Positions 43,036 through 53,168 are shown, counted from the first letter of the stretch. The stretch is 64,000 bases of DNA from an uncultured Eggerthellaceae bacterium (GCA_910588205.1 CAJUQK010000009.1:10326-74325), one strand, 5' to 3'. The notes: generated from the sequence alone by a model not told the origin. A program made the numbers and translations.

Positions 43036-44163
43036 ATGGCCGCTGAAGAGGAGATGGTATCGCTCATCTCGACCACCCCCGTCAAGGCGCTCGGCTCTGC
43101 GGCGGACATCGTCGTCCAGCTGCTGCGCTTCTTGAACGACACGCACATCAGCTCGGCCACCGGCCGTGTGGTGAAGGGCGTCTCCGGTGCCGCGGCATCC
43201 GCAGGCAAGGGGGCCTACAACGCCGCCACGCGCGGCATCGAGGGCCTCGGCCGCGAGGGCACCGTGTCCATGCATGTGCTCCGGCGCGTCGCAGACGAGG
43301 CGGGCATCGACTCGCGCCTCGTCCCTGTGCCCAGGGACTTCATGGGGGCGCTCGCCAAAGAGCACAACCTGGACGACGACGCCATGTGGTCGGTGGTCAA
43401 GAAGCGCCTCACCGAGGCGGGCATCATGCACGCGGTCGTGCGGACCTCGGACGGCACGCTCGGCGTGCAGGTCCTCTCCGGGTGCCAGTCCGGCGTCGCG
43501 GCCTGCCTGGACCAGCTCAAAGGCGGCCTCAATGCCGCGCTCGCGGACATCGGCACCGAGGGTCAGATAGCGGCGGCGGCCCGCGAGCGGATCCGCACGG
43601 ATGTCTCGGGTCCCTATCCTGAGTCCTTCCGCTACCTCGACAGCGACTTCTCTCGAGACAAGGTGCTCTCAAGCGACCTCGGTCGCGACGCCTGGAGCGC
43701 CAAGCGCTCCATCGACGGCCAAGCCTACACGCAGTCGGTCTGGCTCGATGACGCCGGTCGCGGCTGCTACCGCCTCGTCGGCAGCAAGGTCGGCGTCATC
43801 AAGGAGGACAACGGCATCGGCTCGGCCGACGAGGCCATCGAGGAGGCGGTGTGCGTATCGGGGGACTACCTGAGCGCCTATGCGCGCGAGCACGCGCTCA
43901 TGGTCGAGAAGGCCCGCGCCATGGAGGCGGAGGGGGCCACCATAAAAAAACGCGCAGCCGCGCAGAAAGACAGCGAGAGCGCGGGGGTCTCGCGCGGCGT
44001 GCCGACACCCGCTGCATCCGGTTCAAGGACCTCCGTTCAGCGAAGCCCGGACACGGTCAAGGCGAGCGCGGCCGAGGCGCTGGCGAAGCAGCGCAAGGCC
44101 CAGAAGAAGGCTGAGCCCAAGGCCGCCCCCAAGAAGAGCCCTGCGAACGGAAGGAGCCTTTGA
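43036..44163 (+). CDS. Hypothetical protein preceding VirD4, possibly a PcfB-like accessory
   Basis: A 375-residue protein. It has an N-terminal helical part (LGSAADIVVQLLRFLND), a central mixed region, and a basic C-terminus rich in Ala/Lys/Pro (KQRKAQKKAEPKAAPKKSP). The middle segment (SMHVLRRVADEAGIDSRLVP...MGALAKEHNLDD) recalls DUF3801/PcfB proteins that sit before the coupling ATPase in conjugative plasmids, but I cannot confirm it. It overlaps virD4 by one base. Confidence 0.6.
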   Translation: MAAEEEMVSLISTTPVKALGSAADIVVQLLRFLNDTHISSATGRVVKGVSGAAASAGKGAYNAATRGIEGLGREGTVSMHVLRRVADEAGIDSRLVPVPRDFMGALAKEHNLDDDAMWSVVKKRLTEAGIMHAVVRTSDGTLGVQVLSGCQSGVAACLDQLKGGLNAALADIGTEGQIAAAARERIRTDVSGPYPESFRYLDSDFSRDKVLSSDLGRDAWSAKRSIDGQAYTQSVWLDDAGRGCYRLVGSKVGVIKEDNGIGSADEAIEEAVCVSGDYLSAYAREHALMVEKARAMEAEGATIKKRAAAQKDSESAGVSRGVPTPAASGSRTSVQRSPDTVKASAAEALAKQRKAQKKAEPKAAPKKSPANGRSL

Positions 44164-46208
44164 TGGGACGCATCCTCTGGTGGGTCGCCTGGACCGTCCT
44201 CGGCGGTGCCGCGGCAGGCCAGCTCGCCGCACGCCTTTGCCAGTGGCTCGTGGAGCACCCTCTCGCCATCGGTGCCGAGAGCTGGGACATCTCGGAGCTG
44301 GCGTCCTTCGTCGCCTCCGACCCCCTCGCCATCGCTCCGGGCTATGCCGGGGTCTTCTGGGTCGGCTTCGCCGTGATCGCGCTGGTGGGCCTCGGGACCT
44401 ATGACTACGGCGGACGCAGGCGCGAGGCGCGCGCCCTCAAGGACAAGGAGTACGGCGAGGCCGCCTGGGCCACCATGGCCGACATCCGCCTCTTCGCCCA
44501 CGACTCGCTCGTTCGCAAGATCCCTGTGCGGCTGCCGAGGCGCTGGCAGGAGCGGCGTGCCATGGCCGCCCGCGACCCCAAGGGCTTCCTGCGTGGCCTG
44601 CTCGGGATGAAGGAGAAGAAGCCCAACCCCGTGCCCGCATGGCTCGACGACATGGCAGACGACAACATCCTCCTGTCCGAGACCTGCGCGCTCCAGCTCT
44701 CCAAGATCCCCGACCCCGCCATCGAGCGCAACAAGCACGTCTACATCCTCGGCGGCTCCGGTTCGGGAAAGACCTTCAACTACGTCGGACCGAACCTGTT
44801 GCAGCTGAACAGCTCCTATGTGATCACCGACCCCAAGGGCGACACCTTGAAGCAGTACGGGAACTTCTTCTTGCAGAACGGCTACACCCTCAAGGTGGTC
44901 AACACCAAGCCCGACGAGCTGGCGCTCTCCATGCGCTACAACCCGCTGCTCTACATCACCGATGCCACCTCGATCATCCAGATCGTGAACCTGCTCATCG
45001 CCAACACCACGAGCAAGGAGGCGAGCCAGGGCAACGACTTCTTCGTGAAGGCGGAGACCCAGCTCTACATGGCCCTCATCGGCTACCTCCATTACTTCTG
45101 GGCGGACAACCCGGAGTACCGCACCTTCAACGAGATGGTCAACCTCCTCCAGATGGCCAAGGGCGACGACCCGCAGAACGCCGTCTCCCCGCTCGACGTC
45201 ATCATGCTCGGGTGCGACGGCTTCGACGACTCCTACGTGGACTTCGTCCTCAAGAAGTACGGCGGTGACCGCGCGCGGGCCGAGGCGTCGGACGAGTGGT
45301 TCGTCATCAAGCAGTACAAGGGCTTCAAGTCGACGGCGGGGTCCCCTGAGACCGAGGCGAGCGTCATCGCGTCATGCAACGTGCGCATGGCACCCTTCTC
45401 CGTGGGCGCGGTTAAGGACTTCTTCGCCACGGACGAGACCGACCTGCGCACGATCGGCGAGGAGAAGACCGCCTTCTTCCTGATCATGTCCGACACGGAC
45501 TCCACCTTCAACTTCATCCTGGCGATGCTCCTCTACCAGCTCTTCGACATCAACACCGCCATCGCCGACAAGAACCCAGGCAGCCACTGCACCATCCCCA
45601 TCAACTGCATCCTCGACGAGCTTGCCAACATCGGCGAGATCCCCGACCTCGACAAGAAGATCGCGACCCTGCGCTCGCGTTGGATCAACCTCCACTGCAT
45701 CCTCCAGTCGGCCACACAGCTCAAGAAGCTCTACAAGGACAACGCCGACATCATCGAGGGCAACTGCGACACCACGCTCTTCCTCGGCCGATGCGACCCT
45801 GAGACCAACAAGAAGGTCTCCGAGCGCCTCGGCAAGACCACGGTCGTCGTGAGCAACCGCAGCGAATCCCACGGGCGGCAGGGGTCGTGGTCGGACGCCG
45901 AGTCGCGCATCGGCCGCGACCTGATCTCGGCCGCCGACCTCGGGAGCAACCCGGATGTCTTCGCGGGTGACGAGTGCATCGTGATGATCAAGAACGCCCG
46001 TCCCTACAAGGACTACAAGTACCGCACCTTCGACCACCCACGCTACCGGCAGCTGCGCCAAGCAGGCGAGTTCGACCTCGCTACGTGGCGCGACGAGTGC
46101 GCCTACGCCGCGCGCCTCGCCGAGATCGAGGCCATCGAGGAGATGGAGCGCTCACGCGACGCCTGGGAGCGGCAGTTCGACGGCTGGGTGATGGAGAGGG
46201 TCGCATGA
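44163..46208 (+). CDS. virD4: Type IV coupling protein VirD4/TraG
   Basis: A 681-residue coupling ATPase that presents the relaxase-DNA complex to the type IV secretion channel. Two N-terminal membrane helices (residues 5-30, 55-85), Walker A LGGSGSGKTFNYVGPNL, the VITDPKGD motif, and the C-terminal NCILDELANIGEIPDLD Walker B-type segment followed by HCILQSATQLKKLY are present. ATG 44163 overlaps the upstream stop (TGATG) with GGAAGGAGCC upstream; the TTG three bases before is an alternative. Confidence 0.93.
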   Translation: MGRILWWVAWTVLGGAAAGQLAARLCQWLVEHPLAIGAESWDISELASFVASDPLAIAPGYAGVFWVGFAVIALVGLGTYDYGGRRREARALKDKEYGEAAWATMADIRLFAHDSLVRKIPVRLPRRWQERRAMAARDPKGFLRGLLGMKEKKPNPVPAWLDDMADDNILLSETCALQLSKIPDPAIERNKHVYILGGSGSGKTFNYVGPNLLQLNSSYVITDPKGDTLKQYGNFFLQNGYTLKVVNTKPDELALSMRYNPLLYITDATSIIQIVNLLIANTTSKEASQGNDFFVKAETQLYMALIGYLHYFWADNPEYRTFNEMVNLLQMAKGDDPQNAVSPLDVIMLGCDGFDDSYVDFVLKKYGGDRARAEASDEWFVIKQYKGFKSTAGSPETEASVIASCNVRMAPFSVGAVKDFFATDETDLRTIGEEKTAFFLIMSDTDSTFNFILAMLLYQLFDINTAIADKNPGSHCTIPINCILDELANIGEIPDLDKKIATLRSRWINLHCILQSATQLKKLYKDNADIIEGNCDTTLFLGRCDPETNKKVSERLGKTTVVVSNRSESHGRQGSWSDAESRIGRDLISAADLGSNPDVFAGDECIVMIKNARPYKDYKYRTFDHPRYRQLRQAGEFDLATWRDECAYAARLAEIEAIEEMERSRDAWERQFDGWVMERVA

Positions 46209-46747
46209 GCGGCACGCAGGAGAAGAGAGGTGATGCATCAATGAAAGGCTTCGTCGTCCGCATCGTGCCCGCAGAGCTTCCGGATTTCCACACCCTGGCC
46301 GACCTGCGCGCCTTCTGCTCGACCGTCCTCATCGACGGCAGCCCGCGGGGCGGCAACACGGTGCGGCCCGCGCACCGCAACCTCATGCAGGCGCTCTGCG
46401 GGTTCGTGCACTTCTTCCCGCCCTACCGCTCCCGCCAGAACCTCGGCGAGGTCCTTCTGCTCCTCGACGAGATCGACGCGCCCGTGACCCCGGACATGAG
46501 CCACATGGACTACCTCATGAGCGAGTACTCCATCTGGCTCGGAGGGGACGGCGTGCCGAAGGAGGCCGCCTCGGTGCTCACGTGGTGGTCCGACTTCCGG
46601 GCGCAGACCGCGCGATCGGAGCTGGCGGTGCCCGAGGCGAGGCGCGTCATCGGTGGGGCGATCCGACGTTTCATGCGCCTCTACGGCTTCGACCCCGACG
46701 ACGCGGTGACCGTCGGGTGCGCTACCGACCTCATCTGCCCGCGATAG
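46205..46747 (+). CDS. Hypothetical protein of the transfer operon
   Basis: A 180-residue soluble-looking protein with no recognised motif (FCSTVLIDGSPRGGNTVRPA, LMSEYSIWLGGDGVPKEAAS). ATGA overlaps the virD4 stop. Its place between virD4 and the pilin-like gene suggests an accessory transfer role. Confidence 0.65.
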   Translation: MSGTQEKRGDASMKGFVVRIVPAELPDFHTLADLRAFCSTVLIDGSPRGGNTVRPAHRNLMQALCGFVHFFPPYRSRQNLGEVLLLLDEIDAPVTPDMSHMDYLMSEYSIWLGGDGVPKEAASVLTWWSDFRAQTARSELAVPEARRVIGGAIRRFMRLYGFDPDDAVTVGCATDLICPR

Positions 46748-46776
46748 ACCACACGACCACACAGCAAGGAGACCTC

Positions 46777-46995
46777 ATGGCGTTTTTCAACCAGCTTCTG
46801 ACCTTCCTCGGCAACGTCGCCGTCTTCGGCGGCGGCATCCTGGCCGCCGTCGGCATCATCCGTTGGATCTCCGGCGGCAAGAGCCACGATGCGCAGGAGC
46901 AGCAGGGCGCGGTCTGGATGATCGCCCTCGGCGGTGCCACGGCGGCCATCGGGGGAGCCATCGCGAGCGGCATCCTCCAGTTCCCGACGCTCTAG
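46777..46995 (+). CDS. VirB2/Maff2-like small membrane protein
   Basis: A 72-residue protein with two hydrophobic helices (LLTFLGNVAVFGGGILAAVGIIRW and AVWMIALGGATAAIGGAIASGIL, in part). Size, topology and place between virD4 and trbL match the Maff2/VirB2-like proteins of Gram-positive conjugative elements, proposed pilin-like channel components. ATG 46777 follows AAGGAGACC. Confidence 0.75.
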   Translation: MAFFNQLLTFLGNVAVFGGGILAAVGIIRWISGGKSHDAQEQQGAVWMIALGGATAAIGGAIASGILQFPTL

Positions 46996-47005
46996 CGGGC
47001 TGCGC

Positions 47006-48193
47006 ATGACTTCCTGTCTCTCGATGCCGACCACGACCAGCACCAGGACGCCGCGCCGCTGGCTGCCCGCGCTCCTCATGGCCATCGCCGTCGCCCTGGC
47101 CCTCGCCGCGTCCATGGCCATGCCCACCGTCGCCCTGGCCGACAGCCCCGTGACGTCCGAGGATGCCCCTGACCGTACCTGGAACGGACCGGATGCCAAC
47201 GCCGACGAGGAGAGCCCGGACGACATCGGCGACAAGCCCATGTACAAGACCGTCGTCAAGGCGGGAAACCTCTTCGAGTCGGTGGCCGGGATCGGCACGT
47301 CGATGGGCAAGGCCCTCTACGACATCCTCGCCAACGGTGCCGACCTCTGCGCCATGACGGCCGGGCTCGTCATGTCGAACATCGGCGTGGACGGGCTCTT
47401 CGGGTCGTTCTCCACGGGGGACTGGGTCGGCGTCTACCGCGCCTGCGTCGCGGTGGCCGACCGCGCCGTCATCCCCATTGCCACGGGATTCCTCGGGCTC
47501 CTCATGGTGGCCGAGCTGATCGCGTTCGCTAAGGACGGGGCGTCGGGCCGTGGCCGCGACGACCTCTGGGGGAGCTACCTGTTCATCGTCGTCAAGTACA
47601 TGATTATCCAGACCCTCATCACCAACATCACCCTCGTCATGGCCGGGATCTACTCGCTGGTCGCCGAGATCGGCAACTTCATGGTGGGCACCTTGGGCAT
47701 GGCGGGCACCCTGTCGGGAGGCAACTGGGGAGTCCTCCAGGCGGTGGACGCCGCCCTCACCTCCATCACCTACGACCAGGGTGCGGGGGCGGCCCTGCTC
47801 GTCCTCCTCGTGGCCCTCGTGTCGATGTGCACCTGCGTGCTCACCTACATCTACGTCCAGGTGGTCTTCGTGATGAGGATGTTCGAGCTGTACGTGCGCA
47901 CCGCCTTCGCGGCGTTCCCGGCCGTGATGTGCGCCTCGCGCCAGACGCGCGACGGCGGGATCCGTTACTTCAAGAAGTACGCAGGCTGCTGCCTACAGGC
48001 CCTCATCGTCGTCCTCGTCATCTCGCTGGGGGGCCTGGTCATGCAGATCTGCGGGAGCATCCGCACCGTCACGACCGGCAACGTCGTCGCTGACCTCGTG
48101 ATCGCGGCGGTGCCTCCCCTGGTGGGGGCCCTTGCGATGTTCATGATGGTTAAGCAGTCCCGCGAGTTCGCCGACCAGCTCGTCGGCGCGTAG
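47006..48193 (+). CDS. trbL: TrbL/VirB6-family conjugal transfer membrane protein
   Basis: A 395-residue polytopic protein. An N-terminal signal (PRRWLPALLMAIAVALALAA, ending before ADSPVT) is followed by a soluble loop and about six hydrophobic helices (for example LGLLMVAELIAFA, VVKYMIIQTLITNITLVMA, ALLVLLVALVSMCTCVLTYIY, LQALIVVLVISLGGLVM). A polytopic core channel protein fits position and shape. ATG 47006 lies 10 bp past the upstream stop; ATG 47024 is possible. Confidence 0.8.
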   Translation: MTSCLSMPTTTSTRTPRRWLPALLMAIAVALALAASMAMPTVALADSPVTSEDAPDRTWNGPDANADEESPDDIGDKPMYKTVVKAGNLFESVAGIGTSMGKALYDILANGADLCAMTAGLVMSNIGVDGLFGSFSTGDWVGVYRACVAVADRAVIPIATGFLGLLMVAELIAFAKDGASGRGRDDLWGSYLFIVVKYMIIQTLITNITLVMAGIYSLVAEIGNFMVGTLGMAGTLSGGNWGVLQAVDAALTSITYDQGAGAALLVLLVALVSMCTCVLTYIYVQVVFVMRMFELYVRTAFAAFPAVMCASRQTRDGGIRYFKKYAGCCLQALIVVLVISLGGLVMQICGSIRTVTTGNVVADLVIAAVPPLVGALAMFMMVKQSREFADQLVGA

Positions 48194-48208
48194 GAAGGGG
48201 TCCTGTCC

Positions 48209-48607
48209 ATGATCGAGATCGTCCTGCGCGACGACATCCGCAAATACGAACCCAAGCCGTTCTTCGGCATGACGGGCCGCCAAGTGGCTTCGATCGCTGC
48301 GGCAGCGTGCGTGTCGGTGCTCCTGTACCTGGCCCTCGCCCTGTGGCTCGGCCTGCCCCAGACGCTCGCCCTCTGGGCGGTTATGGCCGTGGGCGGAGCG
48401 GTGGCCTTCGCGGGCCTCGGGACCATCAACGGCCTCAAGCCCGAGGTCTGGTGGGAGCTGCACCGGAGGGAGCGGGCCATGCCCGCCATCGCGGTGTACC
48501 GCTTCCCACACTTCGAGGCGGTGCCTGGAGCGAAGGGGAAGCGACGGCGGCTCACCCGCGCCGACCGCCGCGCCCTGAAAGCCGAGCGCTCGGAACTCGA
48601 AGCCTAG
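48209..48607 (+). CDS. PrgI-family type IV secretion protein
   Basis: A 132-residue protein with two adjacent helices (residues 25-45 and 50-70) and a cytoplasmic tail, beginning IVLRDDIRKYEPKPFFGMTGRQ, which matches the PrgI family. PrgI is found beside VirB4 in Gram-positive conjugation systems. Basic C-terminus (GKRRRLTRADRR). Confidence 0.85.
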   Translation: MIEIVLRDDIRKYEPKPFFGMTGRQVASIAAAACVSVLLYLALALWLGLPQTLALWAVMAVGGAVAFAGLGTINGLKPEVWWELHRRERAMPAIAVYRFPHFEAVPGAKGKRRRLTRADRRALKAERSELEA

Positions 48608-48648
48608 CAAGACCTTCCCCTGGAAAACCCGACCATGACGAAAGGTGC

Positions 48649-51144
48649 GTGAGCGCCCATATGATCTATTGCCCCAAGTGCGGCACAGCGCAGGCCCCCG
48701 ACGCCCGCCGCTGTCCCAACTGCAAGACCCGCATCCGCGCGAGCCGCAAGGACCGCAAGGCGGCCGAGCGCGAGAGCGCCGCCACTTCCGGCCGCGAGCT
48801 GCGCCGTGCCGAGGGCACCACCGCCGACGCCCTGGGCTATGAGGCGATGTACGCCAACGGCACCTGCCGCGTGAGCAAGGGCACCTACTCGCGCACCGTC
48901 GAGTTCGACGACGCGAACTTCCAGAGCGCGCGGGAGTCGGAGCAGGTGGACGTCCTCAACGCCTACTGCGAGCTCCTTAACGCCGTGGACGACGACATCC
49001 TCATCAAGGTCCAGATCTACGCCCAGGCCATCGACCTCGACGTGTGGCGCGACGAGATGTTCATGCCCGAGGTGGAGGAGGACGACGCCGGGAACCGCTA
49101 CCGGGCCGAGCTGAACTCCATCATCGAGATGCGCATGGCGGAGTCGCGCCAGAACGTGCGCCGCCGCCGCTTCATGACCTTCACCTGCTCCCAGCCCACC
49201 AAGGAGAAGGCCGACCCCGTGCTCGCCCGCACCTGCGAGAGCGCCATCCGCCTGCTCAAGAACATGGGCGTGGAGGCGCGGGAGATGAGCGGCGTGGAGA
49301 GGCTGCGCCTCATCGACTCGGTGACCAACCCCCAGGACGGCCCCGACGCCGTGACCTACGAGGCCCTGAAGGACGCGCCGGGCCTCACCACACGCGACCT
49401 CGTGGCCCCGCCCACCTTCGAGCGCGACAGGCAGACCGGTGCCACGCGCTGCGCATGGGGGCGCTCCAAGGGGTGTGGGCTGTACGTCCAGAAATACGCC
49501 AACTCCGTCAAGAGCGACCTCGTCGCGAAGCTCGCCGAGCTGCCCATCAACCAGATCATCACCCTCAACCTCGACTGCTGGGACCAGACGGAGGCCCGCG
49601 AGACCATCGAGGGACGCCTGACGGACCTCAAGGTCCAGAAGACCGAGTACGTCCGCAAGCACTCCCAGCAGATCTACATCACCGACGAGATGCTGCCTGC
49701 GGACATGCAGGACGCCATCCTCACGGCCGAGGAGATCCGGGGAGACCTGGTCTCCCGAGACCAGAAGTACTGGGGCTTCTCCATGACCTCGCTCACCTGG
49801 GCGGACACCGATGAGGCGCTGGAGCACAACATCGACGAGGTGCAGAACGTCGTGCGCGGGCACAACATGCGCATGGAGCCCATGGTGGGCCTCCAGCTGG
49901 AGGCGTTCAGGAACTCGCTCCCCGTGGGCTACAACGGCGTTCCGCAGGGGTGGGACTACAACATGACCACGGCGGGGGCGGCCAACTTCATGCCGCTCAC
50001 CTCCGTTGAGATCAACGACGCCCACGGCCAGTGGTACGGCTACAACCAGATCTCCAAGAACTTCATCTTCTACAACCGCCGCGCGTCAAGCTCCCCCAAC
50101 GGCTTCATCCTGGGCAAACCCGGTCGCGGGAAGTCCGTGCAGGCGAAGCTCTCCATCATCAACACGTTGCTCGCCGACCCCGACTCCGAGGTCATCGTGC
50201 TCGACCCCGAGCGCGAGTACATCGCGCTCGCCGACGCCTTCGGGGGCGAGGTGGTGAAGATCAGCTCGGACTCCGACACCTTCATCAACCCCTTCGATCT
50301 TGAGTTCGACCGCGAGGACAACGGCGGCCTCGGCACCAAGGTCGATGCGGTGATCTCCATCATCGACGAGATGTGCAAGGGCCTCACGGCCATGCAGCAG
50401 ACCCTCGTGGACCGCACCTGCTCGCAGGTTTACGCGGACTACTTCGAGACCCGCGACACCGAGGACATCCCCACCCTCGTGGACTTCATGGAGGCGCTGA
50501 GGTCCCAGCCCGAGGGCGAGGGTGCCATCCTCGCCACCACGATCGAGCGCTACGTGACCGGCCAGGCCAACGTCTTCGCCCACAGGACCAACGTCGACAC
50601 CCAGAGCCGCTTCGTGGTCTACGACATCCGCGACCTCGCGGACAACCTGAAGGGCCTGGGGATGCTGATCCTGCTCGACGCCACCTGGCAGCGCATCGTG
50701 CGCAACCAGGCGCGAGGCGTGCGCACGTGGGTCTTCATCGACGAACTGCAGCTGCTCCTGGACAACGACTTCACGGTGTCGTACTTCGACCGCCTCTGGA
50801 CCCGCTCGCGCAAGTACGGCGCGGTGCCGACGGGCATCACTCAGAACGTGGAGCGGCTGCTCCTCAACGAGAAGACCCGCCTCATGGTGGGCAACTCCGA
50901 CTTCCTGGTGATCCTCGGGCAGTCGGCCACCGACGCCGCAGCCCTGGGCCAGGTGCTCACCCTGTCCGGCCAGCAGGTGGCGACCATCCGGGGGGCCGGT
51001 GTGGGCGAGGGCCTCATCTGCGCGGACGGGCGCATCGTGCCCTTCGCGAACCAGCTTCCCAAGGAGACCGAGCTGTACAAGGTCACCACCACCAAGCTCG
51101 AGGACGTTGCCGAGCTGCGCCGCGCGGCGGAGAAGGGGGCGTGA
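48649..51144 (+). CDS. virB4: VirB4-family ATPase with N-terminal zinc ribbon
   Basis: An 831-residue VirB4/TraE ATPase that powers type IV secretion. Residues 6-26 are a zinc ribbon (CPKCGTAQAPDARRCPNC), which most VirB4 proteins lack. The ATPase part has Walker A ILGKPGRGKSVQAKLS, VIVLDPEREYIALADAFGG, Walker B VRTWVFIDELQLLLDN and NVERLLLNEKTRLMVGNSDF. GTG 48649 after AAAGG is preferred; ATG 48661 just before the ribbon is an alternative. Confidence 0.9.
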   Translation: MSAHMIYCPKCGTAQAPDARRCPNCKTRIRASRKDRKAAERESAATSGRELRRAEGTTADALGYEAMYANGTCRVSKGTYSRTVEFDDANFQSARESEQVDVLNAYCELLNAVDDDILIKVQIYAQAIDLDVWRDEMFMPEVEEDDAGNRYRAELNSIIEMRMAESRQNVRRRRFMTFTCSQPTKEKADPVLARTCESAIRLLKNMGVEAREMSGVERLRLIDSVTNPQDGPDAVTYEALKDAPGLTTRDLVAPPTFERDRQTGATRCAWGRSKGCGLYVQKYANSVKSDLVAKLAELPINQIITLNLDCWDQTEARETIEGRLTDLKVQKTEYVRKHSQQIYITDEMLPADMQDAILTAEEIRGDLVSRDQKYWGFSMTSLTWADTDEALEHNIDEVQNVVRGHNMRMEPMVGLQLEAFRNSLPVGYNGVPQGWDYNMTTAGAANFMPLTSVEINDAHGQWYGYNQISKNFIFYNRRASSSPNGFILGKPGRGKSVQAKLSIINTLLADPDSEVIVLDPEREYIALADAFGGEVVKISSDSDTFINPFDLEFDREDNGGLGTKVDAVISIIDEMCKGLTAMQQTLVDRTCSQVYADYFETRDTEDIPTLVDFMEALRSQPEGEGAILATTIERYVTGQANVFAHRTNVDTQSRFVVYDIRDLADNLKGLGMLILLDATWQRIVRNQARGVRTWVFIDELQLLLDNDFTVSYFDRLWTRSRKYGAVPTGITQNVERLLLNEKTRLMVGNSDFLVILGQSATDAAALGQVLTLSGQQVATIRGAGVGEGLICADGRIVPFANQLPKETELYKVTTTKLEDVAELRRAAEKGA

Positions 51145-51269
51145 GGGGCATGAGGAGACGCGACCTCACGGACGGCCAGAAGAAGCTCCTCCTCGGCATC
51201 GCGGCCCTGGCCGCCGTCATCCTCTGCGCGCTCGCCCTTGAGGTGCTGCGCATGGCGGTCCTGCCGTAG
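51141..51269 (+). CDS. Small single-pass membrane protein
   Basis: About 42 residues, overlapping virB4 by GTGA: MRRRDLTDGQKKLLLGIAAL then a hydrophobic helix. GTG 51141 or ATG 51150 could start it. Its length and place suggest a real accessory gene. Confidence 0.5.
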   Translation: MRGMRRRDLTDGQKKLLLGIAALAAVILCALALEVLRMAVLP

Positions 51270-51303
51270 CCGACGCGACGAACAGAGAGAGGAGGGTCAG
51301 GCG

Positions 51304-53151
51304 ATGGATGTCACAGGGTCCCTGCGCGACGGCGCTGCCGCCCTCGCGGACGATATGACGGGAAAGGCGGGCGGTGACGCCCTCGACGCCTTCATGGTCA
51401 GCCGGGAGGAGGACAGCACCGCCCACGTCCGGAAGGGCGGGGTCTCTTCCGGGAACCTCACGCTCATCAAGGACGCGCCGGACGCCTCCGCGCTCTCGAC
51501 CTCGTCAGGCGGGGCCGCACGCCTGCGGGTCCCGTCGGGGGCCGCCCGTCCGGCAAAGGGCCCCGCGACGGGGACGGGGGCGGCGGATGCCCGACCGCAC
51601 CGCGCGCACGTGCCGGGCGGCCACGCCGCAGTGACGGCCACCGACGCCCTCAAGGACCGTGCCCGCCGGGAGATCGAGCAGGCCGTGCAGGCCGCCTCGA
51701 TCGTCGGCGAGGGGGCCGCGACCGAGGAAGGGGACCTCGCCGAGCGCATCGGCGACGCGCCCCGCACAGGGGTGGGAGCGCTCCGCAGCGTCGAGCGGGG
51801 CGCGGGGTCCGTGCACCGCTCTGCGGGACGCGGCATCGCCAAGGCGGAGCGGAGACGGGCGTCCTGGGGTGACAAGGCGTCGGCCCGCGCCCAGCGGGCG
51901 GCCAGCCTCCAGGCATCCGCCGACTCCTTCCTGGCCAAGGCCGACCGCTCCGAGGCGGGCAGCTTCGCGCGGTCGTGGTACCAGAGGCGCGCGGCCGCAG
52001 CCCAGCGCCGCGTGAGGGCCGACCTCGCGAAGGCGGACTGCCTGCGCGCCCTCGCCGCCGGTCGCGGCGTCACCGGCCGCATCTCGGCCCTGCGCGAGAG
52101 GGCGGCGCGGACGATCCATGCGGCCACCGGCGGCAAGGCGCTCCTCCTGGCAGGCGGCGCGTTCGCCGGTGTGGTGGCCGTGCTGGTCGGCATCCTCGTG
52201 GTCGTGTCCCTCTTCGGGTCGGTCGCCGGGGGCTCGGCGTCGAAGAGCGCGAACCTGGCAGCCCCCGTTCCGGGCCAGACCATCATCGTCCCCGACGGCA
52301 TGGGCCGTGGGGGCTTCACCGTGACCATGTACGGTACCCTCGGCTTCTACGCGGGCGGCGTCTGGTCCATCGCCCAGGGCACGGCCCAGGCGGATGTCCA
52401 CGACCTCTGGAAGCGCAACGGCGCGAAGTTCGAGGACGGCATCGCCGCCATCAAGAGCGGTGGGGAGACCTACCTGCTCATCGCCTGCACGCCCACCTTC
52501 GGGGCCGTCGGCGACTACGTCTTCTTCACTCTTGAGGACGGCACCGTCATCAAGGGCATCGTGGCCGACGCGAAGAACCTCAGCGACCCCGGATGCAACG
52601 CCTACGGCCACAACAACGGAGCCAACGTGGTCGAGTTCGAGGTGGACTGGCGCTACTTCTCCCAGCACGGAAACCCCGGCACGCCGGGGTGGCACCCCGA
52701 GTGGGCGGGCAAGCGGGTCGTCTCCGGCACCAACATGGGCTCGGTCTTCAACGGCGACCCCACGGGGTCCGCCCCTGCGGGCACCGCCACGGCCGAGACC
52801 ATCCTCGCGGCCGCCCGACGCCAGATCGGCTCGGTCTACGTCTGGGCGGCCTCCGACCCCGCGAGCAAGCGCTTCGACTGCTCGGGGCTCACGAGCTACG
52901 CCTACGGCCAGGCCGGGATCTCCATCCCGCACCAGTCGGAGATGCAGAGGGACTCCGCGCCGCTGCGCCTGCCCGCCGCCCAGGCGAAGCCCGGCGACAT
53001 CCTATGGATGAGCGGGCACGTGGCCCTCTGCGCCGGTCCCGGCACGATCATCGACGCCACTCCTTCGCGCGGCGTCGCGCTGCGCTCCTCGCCAGGCTTC
53101 TCGATGTTCACCTACGCCCTCCGTTGGCCCGCCGTCAACGGGACCTCCTGA
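51304..53151 (+). CDS. NlpC/P60 cell-wall hydrolase of the transfer system
   Basis: A 615-residue protein. Residues 1-275 are a basic, Ala/Arg-rich cytoplasmic-type region; a transmembrane helix follows (about 280-305, GGAFAGVVAVLVGILVVVSLFG); then a linker domain; and a C-terminal NlpC/P60 domain with catalytic Cys in RFDCSGLTSYAYGQ and His in WMSGHVALCAG. Such enzymes open peptidoglycan for the channel. ATG 51304 follows GGAGGG. Confidence 0.85.
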   Translation: MDVTGSLRDGAAALADDMTGKAGGDALDAFMVSREEDSTAHVRKGGVSSGNLTLIKDAPDASALSTSSGGAARLRVPSGAARPAKGPATGTGAADARPHRAHVPGGHAAVTATDALKDRARREIEQAVQAASIVGEGAATEEGDLAERIGDAPRTGVGALRSVERGAGSVHRSAGRGIAKAERRRASWGDKASARAQRAASLQASADSFLAKADRSEAGSFARSWYQRRAAAAQRRVRADLAKADCLRALAAGRGVTGRISALRERAARTIHAATGGKALLLAGGAFAGVVAVLVGILVVVSLFGSVAGGSASKSANLAAPVPGQTIIVPDGMGRGGFTVTMYGTLGFYAGGVWSIAQGTAQADVHDLWKRNGAKFEDGIAAIKSGGETYLLIACTPTFGAVGDYVFFTLEDGTVIKGIVADAKNLSDPGCNAYGHNNGANVVEFEVDWRYFSQHGNPGTPGWHPEWAGKRVVSGTNMGSVFNGDPTGSAPAGTATAETILAAARRQIGSVYVWAASDPASKRFDCSGLTSYAYGQAGISIPHQSEMQRDSAPLRLPAAQAKPGDILWMSGHVALCAGPGTIIDATPSRGVALRSSPGFSMFTYALRWPAVNGTS

Positions 53152-53168
53152 GAGAGAGGACACCGACC

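Noticed and set aside
48604..50025. 473-codon minus-strand frame
   Set aside because: Antisense to virB4, whose motifs are unambiguous.
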